Source: Frankiales bacterium | GTDB lineage: Bacteria; Actinomycetota; Actinomycetes; Mycobacteriales; Geodermatophilaceae | Direction of reading: 5' to 3' | Assembly: GCA_025465155.1 (NCBI GenBank) | Contig: JAODNJ010000458.1 | Location: 1-32,270, forward strand | Length of the DNA stretch: 32,270 nucleotides | Shown: positions 15,908 through 23,398 of the stretch, piece after piece | How positions within the stretch are numbered: position 1 is the first letter of the stretch | How the letters are laid out: the number at the start of each line of letters is the position of its first letter | The notes under the pieces: model-generated | Told to the model about the DNA's origin: nothing | What the model saw: only the letters and a program-made list of their open reading frames with translations | Database searches by the model: none | Translations under genes and position numbers: made by a program

Positions 15908-17355
15908 GACCACGAGGATCCCAGGGGGGTCGTGGGGGCGTCCGGACCGGGTGCCGGGTGGGCAGGGCTCAGCTGCCGGCCGTCGCGCCGGTGCCCCCAG
16001 AGGACCAGCCCGACGGCGAGGACGAGCAGGGCCGCGGTGACGGTGAACCCGAGCCATCCGATGGGTGGCAGGGCGATGCCGATGGCTCCGCCCACGACCC
16101 AGGCCAGCTGGAGCACGGTCTCGGACCGGGCGAATGCGGAGGCGCGCTGCGAGTCGGGCACCTCGCGCTGGATGATCGCGTCGAGGGCCACCTTGCCCAG
16201 TGCGTTGGCCACCGCGGAGACCCCCGCCACGACGGCGAACATGGTCAGGTCGTAGAAGATCGCCGCGACCACCGTGATGCCGGCGGCCACGCCGGCGGAG
16301 ACCAGCACGATGGTGTCCGGGCTGGTCTTCCGCAGCCGCGATCCCACGCCGGTGCCGAGGATGCTGCCGACCCCCGCTGCGGCCGCGATGGAGCCGAGGG
16401 CCAGCGTTCCGTGCCAGCCGTGCGGCGCGGTCGCCTCCACGAGGAAGGCGGCGAAGATGGTGAGAAATCCGCCCAGGAGCCGCAACGCGCCGTTGGCCCG
16501 CAGGGCCGTGGCGACGTGCGGACTGACCGCACGGCGGCGCCGGCCCGGAGAGGCACCGGGCCCGGTCATCCGGAGCGTGGCGGGTTCCTCACCGGCCGGC
16601 ACGTCGACGTGCGCCGGCAGCCGCACGGCCAGCACCCCGCCGGCGGCGAAGACGCCCGCGGTCAGCCACAGCTCCCAGTCGAAGCCCAGCACCTTGGCCA
16701 CCCCCGCGCCCAGCGCGCCGACGACGCCGGCGGTGACCAGCCCGAAGACCGACAGTCGCGAGTTCGCAGAGGTCAGCGACAGGGCCGGCGGAAGCACCCG
16801 CGGGACGACGGCGGCGCGCAGCACGTTGAGGGCCTTCGACAGGACCAGGACGCCGAGGGCCGCGGGGTAGAGCACGAAGTCGTGGAAGTGCGCCGCCATG
16901 ACCACGGCCAGGACGGCGCGGCCGATCAGGCTGCCGGCCATCGCCCAGCGGCGGCCGCGCTGCAGCCGGTCCAGCGCCGGGCCGATCACCGGGGCGAGGA
17001 CCGCGAACGGTGCCATCGTGACGAGCAGGTACAGCGCCACGTTCCCCCGCTGCGCGCCGCTGGCGGCGGCGAAGAAGAGGGTTCCGGCCAGGGAGACGGC
17101 GATCAGCGCGTCCCCCGCGGTGTGCAGCGCGTTGACCCAGATCAGCTGGGCCAGCCCGCTCTCCGCGGCGCCGTCGGCCCGGCTGGCCCGCTGAACCCGC
17201 CGCACCGCCGCGACCGTGAGCTGCCGGCTGCGGGCGGCGGCCACGCGGGTCACGGTCAGCTTGCGGGGCTGTCCCGGTGGCGGCCGGGACGGCGGCTCCG
17301 CCGGGGGGACCGGCTCGGTCGCCGGGCGCGGGACGTCGAGCGGTGTGGTGTCCAT
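15904..17355 (-). CDS. MFS family membrane transporter (Rv0876c-like)
   Basis: 483 residues from ATG 17355. A cytosolic N-terminus rich in Pro (about 1-60) is followed by about 10-12 hydrophobic segments of a major facilitator. The segment DRLQRGRRWAMAGSLIGRAV is the expected loop 2-3 region, and ANALGKVALDAIIQREVP lies in the C-half. The tail is Pro-rich. The arrangement with DUF2771 (coupled) and divergent DUF3027 is, from memory, conserved in mycobacteria (Rv0875c-Rv0877), though the substrate is unknown. The open frame extends upstream to about 18123, but that part is the shadow of DUF3027. No Shine-Dalgarno is obvious. Confidence 0.87.
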   Translation of the reverse strand: MDTTPLDVPRPATEPVPPAEPPSRPPPGQPRKLTVTRVAAARSRQLTVAAVRRVQRASRADGAAESGLAQLIWVNALHTAGDALIAVSLAGTLFFAAASGAQRGNVALYLLVTMAPFAVLAPVIGPALDRLQRGRRWAMAGSLIGRAVLAVVMAAHFHDFVLYPAALGVLVLSKALNVLRAAVVPRVLPPALSLTSANSRLSVFGLVTAGVVGALGAGVAKVLGFDWELWLTAGVFAAGGVLAVRLPAHVDVPAGEEPATLRMTGPGASPGRRRRAVSPHVATALRANGALRLLGGFLTIFAAFLVEATAPHGWHGTLALGSIAAAAGVGSILGTGVGSRLRKTSPDTIVLVSAGVAAGITVVAAIFYDLTMFAVVAGVSAVANALGKVALDAIIQREVPDSQRASAFARSETVLQLAWVVGGAIGIALPPIGWLGFTVTAALLVLAVGLVLWGHRRDGRQLSPAHPAPGPDAPTTPLGSSWS

Positions 17356-17502
17356 CCGGTCGGCCGGGACCGGCGCCGGCCGGTGGCCGAAGCCAGCCCG
17401 CCGTCGCGCACCGGGCGGACGGCGGGACGCGGACACCGCCCCATCGTGCCGCACGGCGACGCCGGTCCGGGCGCCCCGCGCTCGGGGTCGCCGGCCGTCG
17501 GG

Positions 17503-17508
17503 GACAAT
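17503..17508 (+). promoter_or_regulatory. -10 candidate of a leaderless promoter (DUF3027 gene)
   Basis: GACAAT keeps the key A at position 2 and T at position 6 of TAnnnT and ends six bases before GTG 17515. No Shine-Dalgarno is present. It is weaker than the other leaderless candidates because the first T is missing. Confidence 0.35.
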
Positions 17509-17514
17509 GGCTGC

Positions 17515-18339
17515 GTGCCCACGCCGACGCAGCCCCCCGAGTCCGCCGCAGCGGCCGGTGGCGACCTCCTCGCCGCCGCCGTGGAGCAGGCCAGAACGGC
17601 GGCGGTCGAGACGGCCGGCAGCGCCGATCTCGTCGGCGAGCATCTGGGCAGCGTCCCGGAGGACGCCGTGCCCGGGGCCGCCGACGTCCCTCCCGAGGCG
17701 CTGGGGGAGACCCGCACACACGCCTTCGCCAGCCGGCTCCCCGGCTACGTCGGCTGGCACTGGGCGGTGACGCTCGCCCGGGTCCCGGGCGGGGACACGG
17801 TGACCGTGGACGAGGTCGTCCTGCTGCCCGGCGAGCAGGCCCTCCTCGCGCCGGCCTGGGTGCCGTGGCACGAGCGGCTGCGCCCCGGCGACCTCTCCGT
17901 CGGCGACGTGCTCCCGGCCACCGAGGACGACTCCCGCCTGGCTCCTGCCTACGCAGCTGGTGACGACTCGGCCGGGGACCCGGAGGCCATGGCGGTCGGG
18001 TGGGAACTGGGGCTCGGCCGTGAGCGGGTGATGTCGCGCGAGGGGCGCCTCCAGGCGGCGGGCCGCTGGGCGGCCGGCGACTTCGGCCCCGGGGCGCCGA
18101 TGGCGCGCCAGGCGCCGGGTCACTGTGGCACGTGCGGATTCTGGCTGCCGCTGGCCGGCTCGCTGCGCGGCCGGCTCGGCGTCTGCGGGAACGCCTACTC
18201 ACCCGCCGACGGGCGCGTGGTGACGACCGACTACGGGTGCGGCGCGCACAGTCAGGCGACCCTGGCGGCAAGCGAGCCGGTGGAGGTCGTGACGTCGGCG
18301 CGCTACGACACCGCCGACTTCGACGTCCTCAGCGACTGA
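17515..18339 (+). CDS. DUF3027 family protein
   Basis: 274 residues from GTG 17515. The central region (HAFASRLPGYVGWHWAVTLA, then TVDEVVLLPGEQALLAPAWV and PWHERLRPGDLSVGDVLP) is the characteristic DUF3027 signature. The C-terminal part carries four cysteines, C204 and C207 (GHCGTCGFWLPL), C224 (GVCGNAYSP) and C242 (YGCGAHS), spaced like a structural zinc site. No signal peptide or membrane helix is seen. Function is unknown; I recall the mycobacterial homologue as Rv0877. It is divergent from the MFS gene with a 159-base gap and its 3' end overlaps the converging DUF2530 gene by 11 bases. Confidence 0.87.
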   Translation: MPTPTQPPESAAAAGGDLLAAAVEQARTAAVETAGSADLVGEHLGSVPEDAVPGAADVPPEALGETRTHAFASRLPGYVGWHWAVTLARVPGGDTVTVDEVVLLPGEQALLAPAWVPWHERLRPGDLSVGDVLPATEDDSRLAPAYAAGDDSAGDPEAMAVGWELGLGRERVMSREGRLQAAGRWAAGDFGPGAPMARQAPGHCGTCGFWLPLAGSLRGRLGVCGNAYSPADGRVVTTDYGCGAHSQATLAASEPVEVVTSARYDTADFDVLSD

Positions 18340-18598
18340 CCGTCCGCGGCCCGGCGGGTTCGGCGGGGCCGCCGCCGCTCGGGCGCCGGTTCAGGTGGCC
18401 CTGCCACCGCATGATCCCGAGGCCGAGCGCGGCCAGCCCGATCGCGGCCACGCAGGTCCAGGTCCACACCCGGTCCACGCGGTCGCCCAGCAGCAGCAGC
18501 ACGATCAGCGCCACCGCCCACGCCGCCGTCCCGGCGAGGACGACGCGCACCGTGTCCACCTGCAGCGGCGGGGGTGCCTTCCGCGTCGGACTGGGCAT
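18329..18598 (-). CDS. DUF2530 family small membrane protein
   Basis: 89 residues from ATG 18598. A polar leader (MPSPTRKAPPPLQVDTVRVV) leads into two membrane helices at about 19-38 (VVLAGTAAWAVALIVLLLLG) and 44-62, and a basic tail (WQGHLNRRPSGGG). This is the size and shape of actinobacterial DUF2530 proteins (cf. Rv0879c, from memory); function unknown. The -10-like TAGGGT lies six bases before the ATG, so the transcript is probably leaderless, although an AGGG overlapping it might also act as a weak ribosome site. The 3' end overlaps DUF3027 by 11 bases. Confidence 0.82.
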   Translation of the reverse strand: MPSPTRKAPPPLQVDTVRVVLAGTAAWAVALIVLLLLGDRVDRVWTWTCVAAIGLAALGLGIMRWQGHLNRRPSGGGPAEPAGPRTVSR

Positions 18599-18604
18599 GA
18601 CACG

Positions 18605-18610
18605 ACCCTA
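18605..18610 (-). promoter_or_regulatory. -10 element of a probable leaderless promoter (DUF2530 gene)
   Basis: TAGGGT on the minus strand, six bases before ATG 18598, fits TAnnnT; no -35 is evident. Confidence 0.45.
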
Positions 18611-18701
18611 GGGCCTCGACGGCCCGGTGCCAGAAGTGGTCCCGTCCGCGTGTGGCACGCTGTGTCGCCGCCCGTCGACCCCCGCCCCGGGAGACTCCGT
18701 C

Positions 18702-20213
18702 ATGCCCGACACCCCCCGCCCGTCCACGGGCACCAGCACCGCCGGCACCACCACGACCGGTCCCCGCCGGAGCGAGGGACCGCGGGTGAAGCCGCGCAAC
18801 GGGCTGGACCGCTACTTCTCGGTGACCGCCCGCAGGTCCACGATGGGCCGCGAGCTGCGCGGTGGGCTGGTCACCTTTTTCACGATGGCCTACATCGTGG
18901 TGCTGAACCCCATCATCCTGTCGGGCAAGGACATCCACGGCTCCACCCTGCCGTTCGGCGCGGTCGCGGCGGTGACCGCGCTGGTCGCAGGCGTCATGAC
19001 CATCCTGATGGGCGTCTGGGGCCGGTACCCGCTGGCGCTCGCCACGGGCCTGGGCATCAACGCGATCGTCGCCGTCTACGCGGCCACCCAGATGACGTGG
19101 CCCGAGATCATGGGCCTGATCGTCCTCGAGGGTCTGCTCATCACCGTGCTGGTGCTGACCGGTTTCCGGCGTGCGGTGTTCGCGGCGGTGCCGGCGCAGC
19201 TCAAGACGGCGATCGCGGTCGGCATAGGCTTCTTCCTGACCCTCATCGGGCTGGCTGATGCCGGGGTCGTCCGGCCGGGCGCGGGCACGGTGGTCCAGCT
19301 CGGGGTCAACGGTCAGCTGGCCGGGTGGCCGCTGCTGGTGTTCGTCCTCGGCCTGCTGGTCACGGCCGTGCTGCTGGTCCGCCGCGTCAAGGGCGCGCTG
19401 CTCATCGGCATCGTGGTCTCCACGATCCTCGCGATCATCATCGAGGCGATCGCGCACATCGGGCCACGGACCGGCGCCGACGGCAAGCAGGTCAACCCGC
19501 ACGGCTGGGCCCTGCAGGTGCCGACCCTGCCCAAGCACGTCGTCGGGACGCCGGACCTGTCCATCGTCGGCCACTTCTCGCTGTTCGGCGGGTTCTCCCG
19601 GATCGGCATCATCGCCGCGCTGCTGATCGTCTTCTCGCTGATGATCGCCGACTTCTTCGACACCGTCGGGACGATCACCGCGGTGGGTGCCGAGGGTGGC
19701 CTGCTCGACGAGGACCGCAACCTGCCGGGCTCCCAGCCGGTGCTCCTGGTCGACTCCCTGGCCGCCGCGGCCGGCGGCGCGGCGAGCGTCTCTTCCAACA
19801 CGACCTACATCGAGAGCGCCGCCGGCGTGGGCGACGGCGCGCGCACCGGTCTGGCCAGCGTGGCCACCGGGGTGCTCTTCCTGCTGGCGATGTTCTTCAC
19901 CCCGCTGGTCCAGGTCGTCCCGTCGGAGGCCGCGGCGCCGGTCCTGGTGATCGTCGGCGCGATGCTCATCAGCCAGGTCCGCGAGCTCGCGTGGGACGAC
20001 ATGTCGCTGGTCATCCCCGCGTTCCTGACCATCGCCCTGATGCCGTTCACGTACTCGATCACCAACGGCATCGGTGCCGGCGTGATCAGCTTCGCGATCC
20101 TGCGCACCGCGGTCGGCCGGCGCCGCGACGTCCACCCGCTGATGTGGGTCATCGCGGCGCTGTTCGTCGTCTACTTCGCCCTCGAGCCGATCCAGCAACT
20201 CCTCCACCGGTAG
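18702..20213 (+). CDS. NCS2/AzgA-type purine nucleobase permease
   Basis: 503 residues from ATG 18702, supported by GGGAGA nine bases upstream. It is a polytopic membrane protein of the AzgA-like branch of NCS2 (adenine/guanine/hypoxanthine transporters). The N-terminal RGGLVTFFTMAYIVVLNPII, the substrate-site region FFDTVGTITAVG (about 318-329), and SNTTYIESAAGVGDGARTGL (about 365-384) are the family's conserved segments. It most likely imports purine bases by proton symport; base preference cannot be told. I looked for a purine riboswitch in the 103-base upstream gap and saw none. The MarR gene begins 18 bases after the stop but has its own promoter. Confidence 0.92.
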   Translation: MPDTPRPSTGTSTAGTTTTGPRRSEGPRVKPRNGLDRYFSVTARRSTMGRELRGGLVTFFTMAYIVVLNPIILSGKDIHGSTLPFGAVAAVTALVAGVMTILMGVWGRYPLALATGLGINAIVAVYAATQMTWPEIMGLIVLEGLLITVLVLTGFRRAVFAAVPAQLKTAIAVGIGFFLTLIGLADAGVVRPGAGTVVQLGVNGQLAGWPLLVFVLGLLVTAVLLVRRVKGALLIGIVVSTILAIIIEAIAHIGPRTGADGKQVNPHGWALQVPTLPKHVVGTPDLSIVGHFSLFGGFSRIGIIAALLIVFSLMIADFFDTVGTITAVGAEGGLLDEDRNLPGSQPVLLVDSLAAAAGGAASVSSNTTYIESAAGVGDGARTGLASVATGVLFLLAMFFTPLVQVVPSEAAAPVLVIVGAMLISQVRELAWDDMSLVIPAFLTIALMPFTYSITNGIGAGVISFAILRTAVGRRRDVHPLMWVIAALFVVYFALEPIQQLLHR

Positions 20214-20218
20214 TGAGG

Positions 20219-20224
20219 TAGGCT
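20219..20224 (+). promoter_or_regulatory. -10 element of a probable leaderless promoter (MarR/MFS operon)
   Basis: TAGGCT matches the TAnnnT consensus exactly and ends seven bases before GTG 20232. There is no Shine-Dalgarno at proper distance. Confidence 0.55.
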
Positions 20225-20231
20225 AACGATC

Positions 20232-20666
20232 GTGAGCCGGACGACGCTGGACACCGCCGCGCTGGCTCATGATCTCCGACTGGCCGTGATGCGGCTGTCC
20301 CGCCGGCTGCGCAGCCAGCGGGTCGACACGACGGTCACGCTCACTCACCTGTCCGCGCTCTCGACGCTCAAGCGGCACGGGCCGATGAGCCCGGGGGAGC
20401 TCGCCGCGCAGGAGCGGGTGCAGCCGCCGTCGATGACCCGCGTCGTCGTCGCGCTGGAGGGCATGGGCCTGGTCACTCGCACGCCGCACCCGACCGACGG
20501 GCGGCAGGTCGTGATCGACCTGACCCCGGCGGCCGAGGCGCTGCTCGGCGACGAGGCCCGGGCCCGGGAGGCGTGGCTGACCGGTCAGCTGCAGCAGCTC
20601 TCCCGCGAGGAACGGGAGACCCTCCGCGACGCCGCGGTGATCATGGACAAGCTGGCGAGCGGGTGA
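20232..20666 (+). CDS. MarR family transcriptional regulator
   Basis: 144 residues from GTG 20232. It has the MarR winged helix: helices around LTHLSALSTLKRHGPMSPGE, recognition helix QERVQPPSMTRVVVALEGMG, and the wing RTPHPTDGRQVVIDLT with the usual D-x-R. The dimerisation helices at both ends are present. It is followed by an MFS exporter with a 4-base GTGA overlap, so it probably controls that operon in response to a small ligand. A TAGGCT -10 seven bases before the GTG suggests a leaderless message. I recall Rv0880 as the related mycobacterial protein, but that locus lacks the same MFS partner as far as I remember. Confidence 0.92.
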   Translation: MSRTTLDTAALAHDLRLAVMRLSRRLRSQRVDTTVTLTHLSALSTLKRHGPMSPGELAAQERVQPPSMTRVVVALEGMGLVTRTPHPTDGRQVVIDLTPAAEALLGDEARAREAWLTGQLQQLSREERETLRDAAVIMDKLASG

Positions 20667-22087
20667 CGGCTGGGGTGTCGACGGGCGAGGCCTCCGCGGG
20701 GACCCCTGCGCTCCCCCCGGCCGCGCGGAAGGACGCCAACCGCCGGTCCGGCATGTTCGCCGCCCTGCGGGTGAGGAACTTCCGGCTCTACGCCTCGGCC
20801 AACCTGGTCAGCCTCACCGGCACCTGGATGCAGCGCATCGGCCAGGACTGGCTGGTGCTGCAGCTCTCGCACGACAGCGGGGTCGCGCTCGGCGTCATCA
20901 ACGCCCTGCAGTTCGGCCCCACGCTGGTGCTCTCGATGCTGGGCGGCGTGCTCGGGGACCGGTACCCCAAGCGCCGGGTGCTCCAGGTGACCCAGGCGCT
21001 CATGGGTGTGCTCGCCCTCCTTCTGGGGCTGCTCGTGGCCACCGGAGGGGTCCAGCTGTGGCACGTCTTCCTGCTCGCGGGGGGGCTCGGCGCGGTCTCG
21101 GCGATCGACACCCCGGTCCGGCAGGCGTTCGTCTCCGAGATGGTCGGCCCCGACCTGCTGGGCAACGCGGTCGGCCTCAACTCGACCATCTTCAACGGCG
21201 CCCGGCTGGTCGGCCCGTCGCTGGCCGGGTTGCTCATCGGTGGCGCCGGCGGCAACACCGCCCCGGCCTTCTTCGTCAACGCCGCCAGCTTCGTCTTCAC
21301 CATCGCCGCGCTCCTCGGGATGCGGGCCGACGACCTGCGTCCGAGCCCCCCGGTGGCCCACGCCCGCGGGCAGCTGCGGGCCGGCGTGGCCTACGTCTGG
21401 GGCCGGCCGGACCTGCGGCTGGCGCTGCTGCTCGCCTTCGTCGTCGGGACGTTCGGGTTCAACTACGGCGTGACGATCCCGTTGATGGCCCGCCAGCAGT
21501 TCGGGCTCGGCGCCGAGGCCTACGGCCTCCTCTCGACGGCGTTCGCGGTCGGCTCGCTGTCCGGCGCGCTGCTGTCCACCCGGCGGAGCCGGCGGCCGCT
21601 GCAGCGCTTCCTCGTCGTCGCCGCCATCGCCTTCGGCGCGATCTCCATCGTGGCCGGCCTGATGCCGACGTACGCGTCGTTCGCCGTGCTCCTGATCCCC
21701 ACCGGCGCGGCGGCGCTGATCTTCAGCGTGGCGAACAACTCGTTCGTGCAGCTCGGCGCCGACCCGCAGATGCGCGGCCGGGTCATGGCGCTCTACTTCA
21801 TGTGCTTCGTGGGCGGCACGCCGCTGGCCACGCCCCTCGTCGGCTGGATCTCCGACCGCTTCGGCGCGCCGTGGGGGCTCATCTCCGGCGGCGCCGTCGT
21901 CCTGGTGGCGGGGCTGGCGGCGGCCGCGTGGCTGGCCCGGGGCCGCCGTGTCCGGCTCGAGGCGCACGTCGCCCCACCCCGGCTGGAGCTGCACGTGAGC
22001 GCCCCGGTGGGGGTGCCGTCGGCGCGGCTGCGCACCGCCGAGGAGGTCGCCGCGGAGCAGGCGCCCGGCGCTCAGGTGGGCGGCTGA
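20663..22087 (+). CDS. MFS transporter (EntS-like/MFS_3 type)
   Basis: 474 residues from GTG 20663, overlapping the MarR stop as GTGA (coupled). The N-terminus VRNFRLYASANLVSLTGTWM, followed by QRIGQDWLVLQLSHDSGVAL, is the signature of the EntS-like MFS_3 group. The loop 2-3 motif GGVLGDRYPKRRVL follows, then 10-12 membrane segments, and a polar C-terminal tail of about 50 residues. Members are exporters of siderophores, macrolides or other small molecules. The MarR partner fits a ligand-induced efflux pump; the substrate is unknown. It converges on the VOC gene with a stem-loop at the junction. Confidence 0.91.
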   Translation: MTAGVSTGEASAGTPALPPAARKDANRRSGMFAALRVRNFRLYASANLVSLTGTWMQRIGQDWLVLQLSHDSGVALGVINALQFGPTLVLSMLGGVLGDRYPKRRVLQVTQALMGVLALLLGLLVATGGVQLWHVFLLAGGLGAVSAIDTPVRQAFVSEMVGPDLLGNAVGLNSTIFNGARLVGPSLAGLLIGGAGGNTAPAFFVNAASFVFTIAALLGMRADDLRPSPPVAHARGQLRAGVAYVWGRPDLRLALLLAFVVGTFGFNYGVTIPLMARQQFGLGAEAYGLLSTAFAVGSLSGALLSTRRSRRPLQRFLVVAAIAFGAISIVAGLMPTYASFAVLLIPTGAAALIFSVANNSFVQLGADPQMRGRVMALYFMCFVGGTPLATPLVGWISDRFGAPWGLISGGAVVLVAGLAAAAWLARGRRVRLEAHVAPPRLELHVSAPVGVPSARLRTAEEVAAEQAPGAQVGG

Positions 22088-22107
22088 TCCCTCCGGGAGG
22101 TCAGCCG
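22081..22107. terminator. stem-loop with both convergent stop codons in its arms
   Basis: CGGCTGA (22081-22087) and TCAGCCG (22101-22107) are perfect 7-bp complements, extended inward by one T-G and one C-G pair. The TGA codons of the MFS and VOC genes are in opposite arms. Probable bidirectional terminator in a 13-base gap. Confidence 0.5.
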
Positions 22108-22898
22108 GACCGGTCCGGCATGTTCGCCGGGTCCGTCTGCGCGATCCAGAACACCGCTCCGGCCGGATCGGTGAGCGCGCTCATCCGGCCGAACGGGGTG
22201 TCGAACGCGGGGGCCAGGACGGAGCCGCCGTGGGCCTCCGCCGCGGCGCCGGCCGCGTCGGCGTCGGCGACCGCGAAGTAGACCAGCCAGTGCGACGGCG
22301 TGCCCTCGGGGGCGCCCATCATGCCGCCCATGCCCCCCAGCGGGGCCTCCTCGTCCGGGAGGGCGAACAGGCCGTAGTCAGGGCCGGCCATCTCCAGGGG
22401 GTCGATCCGGTAGCCGAACACCGACCGGTAGAAGGCGTGGGCCCGCTCCGGGTCGGTGGACCGGAGGTCGTCCCAGGTCATCCCGCCCGGCTCGTTCACG
22501 ATGCCCGCGCCGATGTGCCGGCCCGCCTGCCAGACCCCGAAGACGGCGCCGGTGGGGTCGGCCGCGATGAGCATCCGTCCCATCGGGCCGACGTCGCCGG
22601 GTTCGAGCAGGACCGTGCCGCCGTTCTCGGCCACCGCCGCCGCCGTCTTCCCCACGTCGTCGCTGGCGAGATAGAGGGTCCAGGCCGACGGCATGCCCTC
22701 CTGTGGCAGGGGGCCGATACCGCCGGCGGAGGCGCCGTTCACCTGGCCGATGACGTAGCCGCCGTACTCGTCACCGGTGTCCTCGAAGGTCCAGCCGAGG
22801 ACGGCGGAGTAGAACTGCCGCGCCGCGGCGACGTCGGGCACGGTGAGGTCTGCCCAGCACGGCACGCCGGTGGGCCACCGCGAGGTCCGGATGCTCAT
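22101..22898 (-). CDS. VOC family protein with two glyoxalase-like domains (Rv0577/CFP30B-like)
   Basis: 265 residues from ATG 22898. Two tandem vicinal-oxygen-chelate repeats are visible: about 10-124 (GVPCWADLTVPDVAAARQFY, ending GAVFGVWQAGRHIG) and about 137-257 (GGMTWDDLRSTDPERAHAFY, ending AVFWIAQTDP). The layout and wording closely resemble the mycobacterial CFP30B/Rv0577 group, which I recall as linked to methylglyoxal or aldehyde detoxification. A Met/Gly-rich insert (GGMGGMMGAPEG) lies in the second half. GGGAGGA is about 13 bases upstream, slightly long for a ribosome site. Metal-binding residues cannot be confirmed by eye. Confidence 0.88.
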   Translation of the reverse strand: MSIRTSRWPTGVPCWADLTVPDVAAARQFYSAVLGWTFEDTGDEYGGYVIGQVNGASAGGIGPLPQEGMPSAWTLYLASDDVGKTAAAVAENGGTVLLEPGDVGPMGRMLIAADPTGAVFGVWQAGRHIGAGIVNEPGGMTWDDLRSTDPERAHAFYRSVFGYRIDPLEMAGPDYGLFALPDEEAPLGGMGGMMGAPEGTPSHWLVYFAVADADAAGAAAEAHGGSVLAPAFDTPFGRMSALTDPAGAVFWIAQTDPANMPDRSG

Positions 22899-23008
22899 GC
22901 CGTCATCCCAGTCCTCCCCGGCCGGGCTGTCCAGGGCCACGGGCACGCCGGGCCGGCTGCGCGCGTACCGTCGAGGGGCCCGACCGGCCGGCATCCCTGG
23001 GGCGCGTT

Positions 23009-23398
23009 GTGATCGGCTCGATCGTCCTCCTGATCCTCCTGGCGATGGCGCCCGTCGCCGTCCTCGTCGCCGCCGCGCGGCTCTACCGCCGGGTGATCGG
23101 CCGGCGCAACGTGCGCCGGGCCGCACGACGCCCGGCGGCGCGGGCCCCCCGGCCGATCGAGCACGTCGCGGCGGACCTCCGCCGGCTGCACCGCCGGCTC
23201 GAGCTGGTTCCGACGGCGGCTCCTCAGACCCGCGGCCGCGCGCTCGTCGTCGCCTACGACCGGGTCCTCGCCGAGGCCGCGGCACTGCTGGACGTCCCCG
23301 AGGCACTGCGGAGCACGCCCGAGGGCTGGGATCGCGACGGCGAGCGGCTGCAGGTCGAGGCGCGGCTGGCCCGGGCCGGCCTGCGGGTGGACGACTGA
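23009..23398 (+). CDS. small membrane-anchored conserved hypothetical protein
   Basis: 129 residues from GTG 23009. A single N-terminal membrane helix (about 3-24, IGSIVLLILLAMAPVAVLVA) is followed by a very basic linker (YRRVIGRRNVRRAARRPAAR) and a helical cytosolic domain with VAADLRRLHRRLELVPTAAP and ALVVAYDRVLAEAAALLDVP. Proteins of this design are common in actinobacteria without known function. Its TGA lies in a CTGA shared with the start of thpR, so the two are probably coupled. TACCGT at 22966 is a plausible -10, about 31 bases before the expected leader end. The start has only GGGG as a ribosome site. Confidence 0.75.
   Translation: MIGSIVLLILLAMAPVAVLVAAARLYRRVIGRRNVRRAARRPAARAPRPIEHVAADLRRLHRRLELVPTAAPQTRGRALVVAYDRVLAEAAALLDVPEALRSTPEGWDRDGERLQVEARLARAGLRVDD

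Noticed and set aside
15958-17514. Extended N-terminus of the DUF3027 frame
   Set aside because: The 519 extra residues lie antisense to the MFS gene and show no homology-like pattern. GTG 17515 begins the family's real N-terminus.
18599-18701. Purine riboswitch before the purine permease
   Set aside because: I saw no conserved purine aptamer core or three-way junction in the 103-base gap, and a normal ribosome site is present.
20219-20231. True IdeR/DtxR iron box before MarR
   Set aside because: Only the central nine bases match; both outer flanks fail. The core is better explained as the -10 TAGGCT.
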